Source: an uncultured Prevotellaceae bacterium
GTDB lineage: Bacteria; Bacteroidota; Bacteroidia; Bacteroidales; Bacteroidaceae
Length of the DNA: 64,000 bases
Direction: 5' to 3'
NCBI GenBank assembly: GCA_900315075.1
Contig: OMXV01000009.1
Location: forward strand, 96,839-160,838
Program-made: the position numbers and the translations under genes
Notes under the pieces: generated by a model
The model's database searches: none
Seen by the model: the letters and a program-made list of their open reading frames with translations, nothing else
What the model was told of the DNA's origin: nothing
Shown here: in pieces, positions 8,450 to 17,877 of the stretch
Layout of the letters: every line of letters starts with the position of its first letter
How positions within the stretch are numbered: the first letter of the stretch is position 1

Positions 8450-8714
8450 ATTATTTGCTTATGTCAGAGTTTTCGCTTATCTTAGTGCTGCAATATAAGA
8501 GAAGCAAAAATATCAATGACATGGCAAAGATAAGCAATAAATCTGATAAAACCATTTCTTTCGGGATATATTTTGTGAGATGGGGTAATTTCTTCATCAT
8601 GTAGGTGCTATTATTGACTGAGATTTTCCCAACAACAGTAAGTATGTAATATTCTAATCCTAATTATTTCTTAAGATACATTGTGCTTTATGCTGTAATG
8701 TAAATTATTATATT

Positions 8715-8722
8715 TACTTTTG
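8715..8722 (+). promoter_or_regulatory. Promoter -7 element for GH92 gene
   Basis: TACTTTTG matches TAnnTTTG. Transcription would start near 8729 and leave a leader of about 124 bases. The remainder of the spacer 8372-8852 holds the inverted repeat at 8432 and no credible gene (the 66-codon frame at 8404 has no coding character). Confidence 0.5.
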
Positions 8723-8852
8723 TAGTATAATCAAAGTAGAGTCTTGAAATGTTCATTAAGCAAAGCCATTATTGGAGTATTCGAACAGGGATCATCAGCT
8801 TTGATTCATACGGTTTTGCCATTAATATAGATATTGTAAATAACTTTAAGAT

Positions 8853-11213
8853 ATGAAACCATTCAAATCTCTGTTGATTCTTACTTGTATGATGGGTGCT
8901 ATGGCAAGTTGTGATACACCCGAGACCATTGCTCAATGGTATCCTCGCTTTGTAGAGCCGCGTATCGGAACGGCTCATTGTCGTTACTTCCATTTTGCCC
9001 CTGGCGCCATGCCCTTCGGAATGGCTAAGCCAGGTCCCAGCACCAACGGACATTTAGGCAACAAGGATGGTTGGGAGGCAACTGGCTATGACTATCGTGA
9101 CGGTTCCATTGAAGGTTTCCCTTGTACCCACGAGTTTCAGGTGGGTGGCATTGTACTGATGCCAACCAATGGCCAACTGAAAACCGTACCAGGGGCTGTA
9201 GGTTCTGATGGTGAAGGCTATCGTTCCAAATTCTCACATAGCGAGGAAGTCGCCACAGCCGGCTATTACGCTGTCATGTTGCAGGATTATGGTATCAAGG
9301 CCGAAGTGACTGCCACCGAGCGTGTCGCTTTCCAGCGTTATACCTATCCTAAGTCGGAAGAGAGCCGAATCCTTTTTGATATAGGCAACCGTTCTGGTGA
9401 GAGTGGTGCAGTGAAGGATGCATACGTTAAAGTCAGTGAGGATGGCAAGACCATAGAAGGGTATGTCATTACGCTGCCAGAGTATGTCAAGAAATATCAG
9501 CCGGGTGCTCAAGTACCCATTTATTTTTCTGCTGTTGTCGATAAGGATATTGCAGCTGTTGGTGCTTTCAATGGTAGGAACGTTCGCGAGGGTGAGAGAG
9601 TGGCAAACGGACCTGGTGCGGGTGTATATGTCACCTTTCCCACTGAAATGGACGAGAAGGTGACTGTAGCTTTGGGTATTTCCTATACATCTATTGAGAA
9701 TGCTCGTCTGAACCGCGATACAGAGGCTAAGAATATGACATTCGATAAAGCTCGTGAACTAAACCAAAAAATTTGGCAAGAGATGTTGGGCCGAATAGAT
9801 GTCAGGTTCGCCAAAGAGGATGACATGAGGAAATTTTACACTGGTCTTTATCATGCCATTTTAGGTCGTGGCCTTTGCAGTGATGTGAACGGAGCTTATC
9901 CTCGTCACGACGGTAGCGTCGGTCTGCTACCCATGAAGCATGGTAAGCCTATACATAATATGTATAATACTGATGCATTCTGGGGTGGTCAATGGAATTT
10001 GGGACAGTTGTGGATTCTGGCTTATCCTGAATACACATCAGATTATATTAGTTCTCATCTACAGTTTTTTAAGGATGCTGGTTGGATGGGTGATGGCTTG
10101 GCTAACTGTAGGTATGTATCGGGGGTGGGAACCAATCAACTACCGCTTCTCATCAATGCGGCTTACCAGTGCGGTATCCGCGACTTCGATGTGGACCTGG
10201 CATACGAGGCTTGCCGAAAGAATGAATTGGATGGCGATGACCGCCCGTTTGGAGCAGGTAAATCAGATACCAAGGAGTTTGTACAGTATGGTTATGTACC
10301 GCATGTGGAAAATGCCGACGGACCGGCCGAGAAGTTCCGTTTCTCAGCATCTCACACATTGGAATATTCCTTCACATCTTGGGCTACGGCTCAACTTGCA
10401 AAGGCGCTTGGTAAACCCGAATACGAACAATTGATGAGCCTTTCCAAGGGTTGGGAGCGCATCTACGATGATAGGGAAAATTTCATGCACCCCAAGGATG
10501 CTGAAGGCAATTTCATTCCCAATTTCGACCCAATGGAGGTATGGCGTGGATTTCAGGAAGGCAATGCCTGGCAATATACCTTCTATGTGCCTCATGATGC
10601 CAAGGCATTAGTGGCAAAAGTTGGCGAGGAAGAATTTAATGCCCGTCTGGATAGCATTTTTACCCTTTCACAGCCAAAAATTTTCAGCGGTGGTACCGAG
10701 GTGGGTGCATTTGCTGGTTTGAAAACTCTCTATAATCAGGGAAACCAGCCTTGTCTCCATATTTCCTGGCTTTTCAATGAAGCTAACCGCCCATCCAAAA
10801 CCCAGAAATGGGTTCGTGCTATCCTCGATGAATTTTATGGTACCGATGGCATTCACGGATATGGCTACGGACAGGATGAGGATCAGGGACAGCTGGGCGC
10901 ATGGTACGTCATTTCCAGTATTGGACTCTTCAGCGTGTCGGGTCTCAATGACATCAAACCTGCCTTTTCACTGGGTAGTCCGCTTTTCAATAGAATCACC
11001 ATTCACTTAAGCGATAAATACTACTCTGGTAAGAACTTCACAATAACCACTTATGAATCCCTCAAAGCTATACCCAAGGACGGTGAAATATATGTACAAG
11101 AGTATCGTCTCAATGGCAAGAAAGTCACCGATCCGCACATCTATTTCTCGGATGTGGTAAAGGGGGGTAAGTTAAAAATTAAGATGGGGAAACAGCCGAA
11201 AGATAAATATTGA
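8853..11213 (+). CDS. GH92 alpha-mannosidase, lipoprotein
   Basis: The 786-residue protein has a lipoprotein signal with lipobox MASC (C20), so it is anchored in the outer or inner membrane. The mature part is a GH92 enzyme: N-terminal beta-sandwich (VEPRIGTAHCRYFHFAPGAM) and C-terminal (alpha/alpha)6 barrel, with the conserved GYGQDEDQGQLGAWYV segment carrying acidic catalytic residues. The family consists of calcium-dependent exo-alpha-mannosidases acting on alpha-1,2/1,3/1,4/1,6 linkages of N-glycans or yeast mannan; the linkage cannot be read here. It is a single gene with its own promoter candidate. Confidence 0.93.
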   Translation: MKPFKSLLILTCMMGAMASCDTPETIAQWYPRFVEPRIGTAHCRYFHFAPGAMPFGMAKPGPSTNGHLGNKDGWEATGYDYRDGSIEGFPCTHEFQVGGIVLMPTNGQLKTVPGAVGSDGEGYRSKFSHSEEVATAGYYAVMLQDYGIKAEVTATERVAFQRYTYPKSEESRILFDIGNRSGESGAVKDAYVKVSEDGKTIEGYVITLPEYVKKYQPGAQVPIYFSAVVDKDIAAVGAFNGRNVREGERVANGPGAGVYVTFPTEMDEKVTVALGISYTSIENARLNRDTEAKNMTFDKARELNQKIWQEMLGRIDVRFAKEDDMRKFYTGLYHAILGRGLCSDVNGAYPRHDGSVGLLPMKHGKPIHNMYNTDAFWGGQWNLGQLWILAYPEYTSDYISSHLQFFKDAGWMGDGLANCRYVSGVGTNQLPLLINAAYQCGIRDFDVDLAYEACRKNELDGDDRPFGAGKSDTKEFVQYGYVPHVENADGPAEKFRFSASHTLEYSFTSWATAQLAKALGKPEYEQLMSLSKGWERIYDDRENFMHPKDAEGNFIPNFDPMEVWRGFQEGNAWQYTFYVPHDAKALVAKVGEEEFNARLDSIFTLSQPKIFSGGTEVGAFAGLKTLYNQGNQPCLHISWLFNEANRPSKTQKWVRAILDEFYGTDGIHGYGYGQDEDQGQLGAWYVISSIGLFSVSGLNDIKPAFSLGSPLFNRITIHLSDKYYSGKNFTITTYESLKAIPKDGEIYVQEYRLNGKKVTDPHIYFSDVVKGGKLKIKMGKQPKDKY

Positions 11214-11319
11214 AGTTTCGTAAATCCTCAACTTCTAAGTTATGAGGCTATGAGGTGAAATTTGTTCAAACGTATCGTTAGCCTGTTGAGGGCGTTAGTT
11301 TAGTATGTATGTTTTGGGG

Positions 11320-12594
11320 TTATAGCCAAGGGCTGAGCAGGTGTGCAAACCATGCACGGGTCTTTTGCCATCTGGTGCGGAATTGGTTCCATGATTCTTG
11401 TGTAAGACGGAAACTATGGTGTTTGTCTCGCTCAAAGAGATTATCCATTTCGCGCGTTGTATAGGGGTCAAGCATCACGGCGTTAGCCTCATAGTCCCAT
11501 CGCAGGCTGCGGGCGTTGAGATTGGCACTGCCTAAAGTACAAAATTTTCCATCTACCATCATGATTTTTGTATGATGGAATCCTGGTTCGTAAATCCATA
11601 CATTTGCACCTTTTTTCATCAATTTGTGTGCGTTATAGAATCCACAGTCTGGTGTGAGAGGAATATCGCTCTTGGCTGATAGCATGATTTCCACTTTCAA
11701 ACCCCGCTTAAGAGCATTGCGAAGCGCCTTTTTCACACTATGTGTCAGGGTGAAATACGGATTGATAATCTTGATACTATCCTGGGCGTCGTTGATGGCA
11801 TCGACGTAGAATTTCCTGATAATTTTGTTGGTTATACGGGGCTCTCGGTTAATAATCCCAACCATTTTATTGCCAGCGGTGACTGATGTGTCGGGTTTCA
11901 AGTTTGTGATATGTCCATCGTTGGCACTACCTTGAAAATACTGCTCACCATCAAACTTGTTCTCACTGGTTTGATTCCAGATTTTCTGAAAAATGCGTTG
12001 CAGGGTGTTCACCTCCTCACCTTCAATGCGGCAGTGCATATCGTGCCATTCACCCACCACCTCGGTGCCATTGATGTAATAGTCGGCCACATTCATACCG
12101 CCTGTATAGGCTATCATTCCATCGATGACGACGATTTTTCGGTGGTCGCGGCTGAAGACATGGTTGATCCATGGAAAACGGATAGGGTCAAACTCATAAA
12201 TCTCTATTCCCATACGTCTGATTTCCCTCAAGTGTTCTTTCCGGAGTGGTTGGTTGTTGGAGTCATTGCCGAACCCGTCAAACAATGCACGCACTTCCAC
12301 TCCTTCCTTCACTTTCTCACCAAGTAAATTGAAAAGCAGACGGGCGATGGAATCGTTGCGGAAATTGAAATATTCTAAATGGACACTGCTCTTAGCCTGG
12401 CGGATGGCGGTAAACATATCGTCGAATTTCTCTTGACCATTCAATAGCAGGGTGACGGAGTTGTTGTGCGAGAATGTAATACCCTCGTCGCGTAGTTGTG
12501 CTACAATAAGTGAATCACTTCCCTGTGATAAAGCACAGAGAGTGTAAAAAAACAAAAATATAGATGTGGCAGCTCTTTTAGCAATGTCTCTCAT
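11320..12594 (-). CDS. Secreted phospholipase D / cardiolipin synthase-like protein
   Basis: The 424-residue protein (start chosen at the ATG that begins the signal peptide MRDIAKRAATSIFLFFYTL, not the ATG 21 bases upstream) has two PLD HKD motifs, HRKIVVIDG (H151, K153, D158) and HHTKIMMVDG, which together form the phosphatidyl-transfer site. Family members make cardiolipin from phosphatidylglycerol or cleave phosphodiesters. Unlike ClsA it has no pair of N-terminal membrane helices, only a cleavable-looking leader, so the active site should face the periplasm. It follows kdsD closely (38 bp) and is probably cotranscribed. Confidence 0.85.
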   Translation of the reverse strand: MRDIAKRAATSIFLFFYTLCALSQGSDSLIVAQLRDEGITFSHNNSVTLLLNGQEKFDDMFTAIRQAKSSVHLEYFNFRNDSIARLLFNLLGEKVKEGVEVRALFDGFGNDSNNQPLRKEHLREIRRMGIEIYEFDPIRFPWINHVFSRDHRKIVVIDGMIAYTGGMNVADYYINGTEVVGEWHDMHCRIEGEEVNTLQRIFQKIWNQTSENKFDGEQYFQGSANDGHITNLKPDTSVTAGNKMVGIINREPRITNKIIRKFYVDAINDAQDSIKIINPYFTLTHSVKKALRNALKRGLKVEIMLSAKSDIPLTPDCGFYNAHKLMKKGANVWIYEPGFHHTKIMMVDGKFCTLGSANLNARSLRWDYEANAVMLDPYTTREMDNLFERDKHHSFRLTQESWNQFRTRWQKTRAWFAHLLSPWL

Positions 12595-12632
12595 GGCGTA
12601 ATGTATCCGTAACATGCTTCTTCTTGTAAATA

Positions 12633-13610
12633 TTATAGCATACAGCGATAATGATCGACAATGCCCAATAAATGCATCTCCTGATCTACAACGAGCACAG
12701 AGTGCACCTTGTATTTATTCATGATGCGCTGAACCTCAGTGATTTTTGTGGTGGGTGAAACGCATTTGGGGGTGGTGGTCATGATGTCGCTGACTGTTTT
12801 GTCAAAGAATTCCGACTGCCACCTCTCCATTGCCCGGCGGATGTCGCCATCGGTGATAATTCCTTCCACTTTATCATTGCATAACGACACACCTAAACCC
12901 AATTTGCCTTTGCTTACATGGATGATGGCCTCACCCAGGTGCATATCAGAGGGGATGATGGGCAGCTCGTCGGTTTTCATCACGTCTTGTGCCGTGGTGA
13001 GTAGCCGTTTGCCTAATTCACCACCTGGATGGAACTGGGCAAAATCGCGAGGTTTGAAGTCGCGTACTTGCATTAATGCCACGGCAATGGCATCGCCCAT
13101 GGCCAGTGCGGCTGTGGTGCTGCTGGTGGGGGCGAGATTGAGTGGACATGCTTCGCGTTCAACCTTCACTAAGATATGTGCTGTGGAATATTTCGCCAAC
13201 AACGAGTCAGGGTTACCTGTCATTGCAATGATAGGGATATGGTTGTGAAGGACGATGGGTATAAACCTGAGCAGTTCGTCGGTCTGTCCAGAGTTGCTGA
13301 GTGCCAACACAATGTCGTCGGGAGTCATCACCCCTAAATCACCGTGATACACGTCTAAAGGGTTGATAAAGAATGCTGGTGTGCCAGTGCTGGAGAGTGT
13401 GGCAGCGATTTTTGCACCTATGTTGCCGCTTTTGCCTACGCCGGTGACGATGACTTTGCCTTTGCAATGGAAAATCATCTCCACTGCATGGTCAAAATTC
13501 TCGTCCAATTGTCCGACGAGATCGTTGATAGCGTGTGCCTCGTCCGTGAGGCATTGGATGGCGAAGCCGCGAGCCATGGCCAGGCGCTCTGTGATAGATT
13601 GATGCTGCAT
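12633..13610 (-). CDS. kdsD: D-arabinose-5-phosphate isomerase (KpsF/GutQ family)
   Basis: The 325-residue protein interconverts ribulose-5-phosphate and arabinose-5-phosphate, the first step of Kdo synthesis for lipopolysaccharide. It has an N-terminal SIS domain (GVGKSGNIGAK, SNSGQTDELL, HPGGELGKRL) and two C-terminal CBS domains (about 200-325). The start is ATG 13610 (MQHQSITERL); the longer frame upstream overlaps kdsA and is not real. Only four bases separate it from the kdsA stop, so the two Kdo genes are translated together. Confidence 0.95.
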   Translation of the reverse strand: MQHQSITERLAMARGFAIQCLTDEAHAINDLVGQLDENFDHAVEMIFHCKGKVIVTGVGKSGNIGAKIAATLSSTGTPAFFINPLDVYHGDLGVMTPDDIVLALSNSGQTDELLRFIPIVLHNHIPIIAMTGNPDSLLAKYSTAHILVKVEREACPLNLAPTSSTTAALAMGDAIAVALMQVRDFKPRDFAQFHPGGELGKRLLTTAQDVMKTDELPIIPSDMHLGEAIIHVSKGKLGLGVSLCNDKVEGIITDGDIRRAMERWQSEFFDKTVSDIMTTTPKCVSPTTKITEVQRIMNKYKVHSVLVVDQEMHLLGIVDHYRCML

Positions 13611-13614
13611 GTTT

Positions 13615-14367
13615 TTAGTTGAGAATATTTTTGACAACGTTTTCAAGGTCTGACAACTGTAGCATGTTAGGACCGTCGCTAAGTGCATGGTCAGGGTTGG
13701 GGTGGACTTCCATGAAGTAGCCAGTGGCACCAAATGCCTTGGCTGCCATTGCCATTTGTGGTACAAAGCGACGGTCGCCTGTTGTGCGTCCGTCTCCAGC
13801 CCCTGGACGCTGTACACTGTGTGTACAGTCCATAATGACTGTGCTCACGATATCGAGCATGTCGGCTATGTTGCGGAAATCTACTACCAGATTGTTGTAA
13901 CCGTAGATGTTGCCCCGCTCCGTAAGCCACACCTCGTTGGCTCCGGCATCGAGTGCTTTTTCCACGGGGTAGCGCATGTCGCGGCCGCTGAGAAACTGTG
14001 CTTTCTTGATATTTATAATGCGTCCAGTGCGAGCCGCGGCTGTCAATAGGTCGGTCTGACGGCATAGGAAGGCTGGGATTTGCAGCACGTCGGCCACTTC
14101 TGCCGCTGGTGTTGCTTGATAACTCTCATGGATGTCGGTGAGAATGCGAAGCCCGTATGCCGACTTGATGTCTGTGAGCATTTGCAAACCACGCTCCAGT
14201 CCTGGTCCGCGGTAGGAGGTGATAGAGGTTCGGTTGGCTTTGTCGAATGAGGCTTTAAAAATGATGTCGATGTCATAGAGCGAGTTCAAACGGGTGATCT
14301 CTTCCGCGACAGTCTGGAGGAGAACCTCAGATTCAATGACGCATGGACCTGCGATGATGGTTGGCAT
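13615..14367 (-). CDS. kdsA: Kdo-8-phosphate synthase
   Basis: The 250-residue enzyme condenses phosphoenolpyruvate with arabinose-5-phosphate. Motifs seen are AGPCVIES, FKASFDKANRTS, CTHSVQRPGAG and YFMEVHPNPDHALSDGPN. The Cys in GPCVIES, where the E. coli enzyme has Asn (GMNVLES), together with His, Glu and Asp later on, indicates the metal-dependent class II type; this is inferred from known Aquifex/E. coli differences. It lies between the MscS-type gene and kdsD in one minus-strand operon. Confidence 0.95.
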   Translation of the reverse strand: MPTIIAGPCVIESEVLLQTVAEEITRLNSLYDIDIIFKASFDKANRTSITSYRGPGLERGLQMLTDIKSAYGLRILTDIHESYQATPAAEVADVLQIPAFLCRQTDLLTAAARTGRIINIKKAQFLSGRDMRYPVEKALDAGANEVWLTERGNIYGYNNLVVDFRNIADMLDIVSTVIMDCTHSVQRPGAGDGRTTGDRRFVPQMAMAAKAFGATGYFMEVHPNPDHALSDGPNMLQLSDLENVVKNILN

Positions 14368-14393
14368 GATATATGGGGGATGTTTTTGGTGGT

Positions 14394-16760
14394 TTATGAA
14401 ATTTCTTTGTTCTCGATGATTCTGATGTCTCGCTGTGGGAATGGGATGGTGATGCCGTTCTTGTTGAGAGTGTCATATATACATTCCATAATCTGACAGT
14501 CGTTGGTGTACTGTGTAAGCACAGGCACCCATACCAGAACTTGCAGATTGACACTATTGTCGCCAAATTCACGTAGAAGCACGCTCACATCATGTGTTTT
14601 ATCAATGAAGTCGAGCTGCGAAACTGACTCTGTCAGCAGTTTGCGTGTCTTTTCGATATCTGTCCCGTATGCCACGCCTACGTTGAGTAAATGCATCTCA
14701 TAGCCATGATTCTTGGTCATGTTCTTGTAGTTCTTGTTGAAAAGCTGGCTGTTCTGAAATGCGATAATCGAACCGTCGATGGCTTCAATCATGGTGCTTG
14801 TATAGCTGATGGAGTTTACACGGCCACGGATGCCGTCGCAGACTATCAAATCGCCCACTTTCAGACGACCTGTCATCAATGAGATTCCATAGTAGATATT
14901 CTCCAGAATGTCTTTGGATGCAAAACCGATACCAGTGGAGAGACCTCCGGACACTACTACCAGCCATGTGTTGTCAACGTGGCAGATGGCAAGGCTCACA
15001 ATCAGCCAAAGTCCCCATACCAATATCTGTATCAGATTCTTTCCCATCACAAAACGGCTCTCGGCGCTTGTGGGGTCTTTCTGCACATAATAGTGCTTCA
15101 GCAAGGCCTTGGCAGTTTGATTTATCCATGAGAATAGCATCCAGAGCACCACCACGATGGCAATATTGAGGATACTGATGGTAATATTGGGAGAGTCGAT
15201 AAAGCGATAGGTAAATACTTGCCAGGTAGTGTCGCTCAAGTTAAAAACCGACGCTGCCCAATATACGGCCAATAATACAGAGATGACACCTAAGGAGGGT
15301 AGCAGTACTTTGTAGAGCAGGTGATAGAACCATGAAGTTGTGACGGGCTGGTCGTTGAAGTTATGTTTCTCACCGTATCTCTTAATCCATGAACGTAAGC
15401 AAGTGATGGTCAATATACATGTTAGCTGCATAATCCACCAAATGAGCAACTGTACACTGAGCAGAGTATAACCAATCCATGAACTCACTACGGATACCAC
15501 GAACACAATGAGCGACACGTATGTGTAGAGGATGTCGGAGCGGGGAATGTTGTGGTTGTACTTTTTGATGACAAGCCATTGCCAGATGGCGCATAAAAAT
15601 AGGATGGGTGGAAATGTCAGATTTACCAGTTCGTTGGGAATCAATACGATACGAAATGATATGACAATAAATCCGATGACTACTAAAGGCGCGTAGATGC
15701 GTAGGGCACTCTTAATCTGACTACCATTGAGGCGCAGTAGCAATGATATCAAAATGACACTAAGTAGCCAGGCGTATTGCGTGAGTAAGCCATTGGCCAT
15801 AATGAAGAAATTCTGGTTTAGCGTCATACGAAGCACCTGGAGGATAAGGGCAAAAGTGATGACTGTCGTTGTCATCATGATGCATGTACGCCTTGCCACA
15901 AACTCTTCTGTGCGCAGACGTTGAGGAACCAAATAGCGCAGTGCAATAAAATTCACAATCATAGCGAGTGCACCAAAAAGGAAGATGGTGACAAAGAGCA
16001 CAATAATGACACGACTGTCCCATTGCGACTGCACTTTCTTGTAAGGTTCGTATTTTTCCACCATAGTCTCTTTAGTCTGAGACCAGTGGTTGCCTATATT
16101 CTTGAGAATGCTGAAGTAATTCTCTCCGCCATTGATGAAAATATTGCTTTGAATTTCCTCAAAACGCTTGTTGGCATAATCATTAAGGCTTTTCAAACGT
16201 TCTTCGGTTTGTTTGTAGATTTCGATATACTCGCTCATACTCTGCCTGTTCTCCTGAAGAGTCCGGAGAATGCTCACACTAAGTGTCAGGCATACATTCC
16301 AGTCGGTCTTTGCTTGTTCCGAGAGTCCACGTGTGCTGATATGGTTGAGGCTGGTGGCAAGGCTGTCATAGCGTGCTATCTCTGTATCAATCTGGTTGAT
16401 ACCATTGCGAAAAGGCAGGATGGTTCGATGATAGTCTTTGTAGAGGTTGGTGGCTTCATTGCATGCGTAGGTCATGTCGAAAACGTATCCTGGCTTCTGT
16501 GAATAGAGCATCAATTCAGTCTGGTTACTTTTGCGAGAAATAGCTATCAGTTTACCGATGACTTGCTCTCGCATACGTTTATTCCCGCTTACATCATTAA
16601 GCAGGGCGTTGTAGAAATTGGTCATCTCCTGGCGAAGGATAGAGAGCGTCTGTTCCAAATCGGCCTCCTTCAGTACTGCGTGGGAGGGTAGGCAGATACC
16701 GATGACAAACAACAAAACCAACGATATTTTTTTGATAATGGGGACTATGGACATTTCCAA
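14394..16760 (-). CDS. Large MscS-family mechanosensitive channel
   Basis: The 788-residue protein has a signal peptide, an extracytoplasmic coiled region (about 25-245), about ten membrane segments (about 250-590) and a C-terminal MscS domain (pore helix and beta domain, GIGFASKDILENIYYGISLM, RLKVGDLIVCDGIRGRV). The architecture fits the MscM/MscK-like subfamily with extra N-terminal helices. It would release solutes during osmotic downshift. It is the first gene of the minus-strand run mscS-kdsA-kdsD-PLD and ends 26 bp before kdsA. A promoter core is present at 16786-16793. Confidence 0.9.
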   Translation of the reverse strand: MEMSIVPIIKKISLVLLFVIGICLPSHAVLKEADLEQTLSILRQEMTNFYNALLNDVSGNKRMREQVIGKLIAISRKSNQTELMLYSQKPGYVFDMTYACNEATNLYKDYHRTILPFRNGINQIDTEIARYDSLATSLNHISTRGLSEQAKTDWNVCLTLSVSILRTLQENRQSMSEYIEIYKQTEERLKSLNDYANKRFEEIQSNIFINGGENYFSILKNIGNHWSQTKETMVEKYEPYKKVQSQWDSRVIIVLFVTIFLFGALAMIVNFIALRYLVPQRLRTEEFVARRTCIMMTTTVITFALILQVLRMTLNQNFFIMANGLLTQYAWLLSVILISLLLRLNGSQIKSALRIYAPLVVIGFIVISFRIVLIPNELVNLTFPPILFLCAIWQWLVIKKYNHNIPRSDILYTYVSLIVFVVSVVSSWIGYTLLSVQLLIWWIMQLTCILTITCLRSWIKRYGEKHNFNDQPVTTSWFYHLLYKVLLPSLGVISVLLAVYWAASVFNLSDTTWQVFTYRFIDSPNITISILNIAIVVVLWMLFSWINQTAKALLKHYYVQKDPTSAESRFVMGKNLIQILVWGLWLIVSLAICHVDNTWLVVVSGGLSTGIGFASKDILENIYYGISLMTGRLKVGDLIVCDGIRGRVNSISYTSTMIEAIDGSIIAFQNSQLFNKNYKNMTKNHGYEMHLLNVGVAYGTDIEKTRKLLTESVSQLDFIDKTHDVSVLLREFGDNSVNLQVLVWVPVLTQYTNDCQIMECIYDTLNKNGITIPFPQRDIRIIENKEIS

Positions 16761-16785
16761 ATCGTATGCATGATGAATAATTCTG

Positions 16786-16793
16786 CAAAATTA
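16786..16793 (-). promoter_or_regulatory. Promoter -7 element for the mscS-kdsA-kdsD run
   Basis: Minus strand reads TAATTTTG, a match to TAnnTTTG, 26 bp before the MscS-type start codon. It is divergent from the promoter at 16856. Confidence 0.5.
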
Positions 16794-16855
16794 CGGTTTT
16801 TGGGAAAAAAGACAAAATAATTACTTTATTTTATTATTATAATATAGAAAAATGT

Positions 16856-16863
16856 TACCTTTG
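16856..16863 (+). promoter_or_regulatory. Promoter -7 element for the BadF-type kinase gene
   Basis: TACCTTTG matches the consensus. It sits upstream of a tandem-repeat leader that ends at the start codon 16958. An AT-rich tract lies just upstream. Confidence 0.55.
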
Positions 16864-16902
16864 CAGTCAATGGTAGAGGTAAGAGGCAAGTGATGTAATG
16901 TC

Positions 16903-16957
16903 CAAACTCCCAGACTCCCAGACTCCCAGACTCCCAAACTCCTAAACTCCTAAAAAC
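16903..16957 (+). repeat. Tandem-repeat leader, 8-bp unit
   Basis: Units of the type AGACTCCC, grading to AAACTCCT, are repeated about six times and end in TAAAAAC directly before the start codon. The tract is nearly G-free apart from one G per unit. Confidence 0.8.
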
Positions 16958-17797
16958 ATGCTCCTCATTGCAGATAGCGGTAGCACTAAGACAGAATGGT
17001 CGTTAGTAAGAAAAGATGGTGAAACATTCAGCTTGTTCACACAAGGAATCAATCCTTTTTATCAGACGGATGAGCAGATTGCTTGTATTCTCCGCCATGA
17101 ATTGCTTGACAACATCGAGTGGGGGAGTGTTCTGCTGGAAGAGGTGTGTTTTTATGGCGCAGGGGTAAGGCCTGAGATGAAACCCCGAATCATACGTTTG
17201 CTGGCAGAAGTGCTGCATGTGGAGCATATCACGGTAGATTCCGACCTTGTGGGTGCCGCCAGGGCATTGTTTGGACACGATGAGGGGATTGCCTGTATTC
17301 TGGGCACTGGCTCCAACTCAGGCCTGTACGATGGCAGAGATGTTGTTGCCAATACCCCGCCGTTGGGATACATCCTCGGGGATGAGGGCAGTGGTGCTGT
17401 TTTAGGTAAGTTGTTTCTTGGGGCATTATTTAAAGGGCTGATGCCCAGTGATATGCGTGAGGATTATGAGCGGCAGACAGGGCAGGCTGTGGCAGATGTC
17501 ATTGAGGCAGTCTATCGTAAGCCGTTGCCCAATCGCTATTTGGCTCACACGTCGGAATATATCCTGCAGCATATCGATGTGCCGGAAGTATCTGAATTGG
17601 TGATTGATAGTTTCCGACAGTTCTTTCGTCGCAACCTCACCCAATATCATCGTAGAGACTTGCCTGTCAGGGCGGTGGGCAGCGTAGCTTCATATTATAG
17701 CAAGTGGCTCACATTGGCAGCAGCGCAGGAAGGATATATAATTGATAGAATACTTAAAAACCCCATGCCGGGACTCATAGAGTTTCATATATCATAG
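16958..17797 (+). CDS. BadF/BadG/BcrA/BcrD-type ATPase, likely N-acetylglucosamine kinase
   Basis: The 279-residue protein has the actin-like ATPase fold of the family: phosphate-1 loop ADSGSTKTEWSL at residues 4-15, GTGSNSGLYDG and GYILGDEGSGAVLG in the middle, and AVGSVASYY near the end. Members of this size in Bacteroidetes are annotated as N-acetylglucosamine or glucosamine kinases. Substrate cannot be read from sequence. It stands alone downstream of a repeat leader and upstream of the large lipoprotein gene. Confidence 0.8.
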   Translation: MLLIADSGSTKTEWSLVRKDGETFSLFTQGINPFYQTDEQIACILRHELLDNIEWGSVLLEEVCFYGAGVRPEMKPRIIRLLAEVLHVEHITVDSDLVGAARALFGHDEGIACILGTGSNSGLYDGRDVVANTPPLGYILGDEGSGAVLGKLFLGALFKGLMPSDMREDYERQTGQAVADVIEAVYRKPLPNRYLAHTSEYILQHIDVPEVSELVIDSFRQFFRRNLTQYHRRDLPVRAVGSVASYYSKWLTLAAAQEGYIIDRILKNPMPGLIEFHIS

Positions 17798-17877
17798 CTT
17801 GATTGACGAAGATAAAAATATAGCCTGCTTTTTGTTCTGGATATACAATAACCGTAAGACAATAACTCCGCATTTTT

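Noticed and set aside
13611-13817. 69-codon N-terminal extension of KdsD
   Set aside because: Lies inside kdsA in another frame; the SIS family begins at MQHQSITERL.
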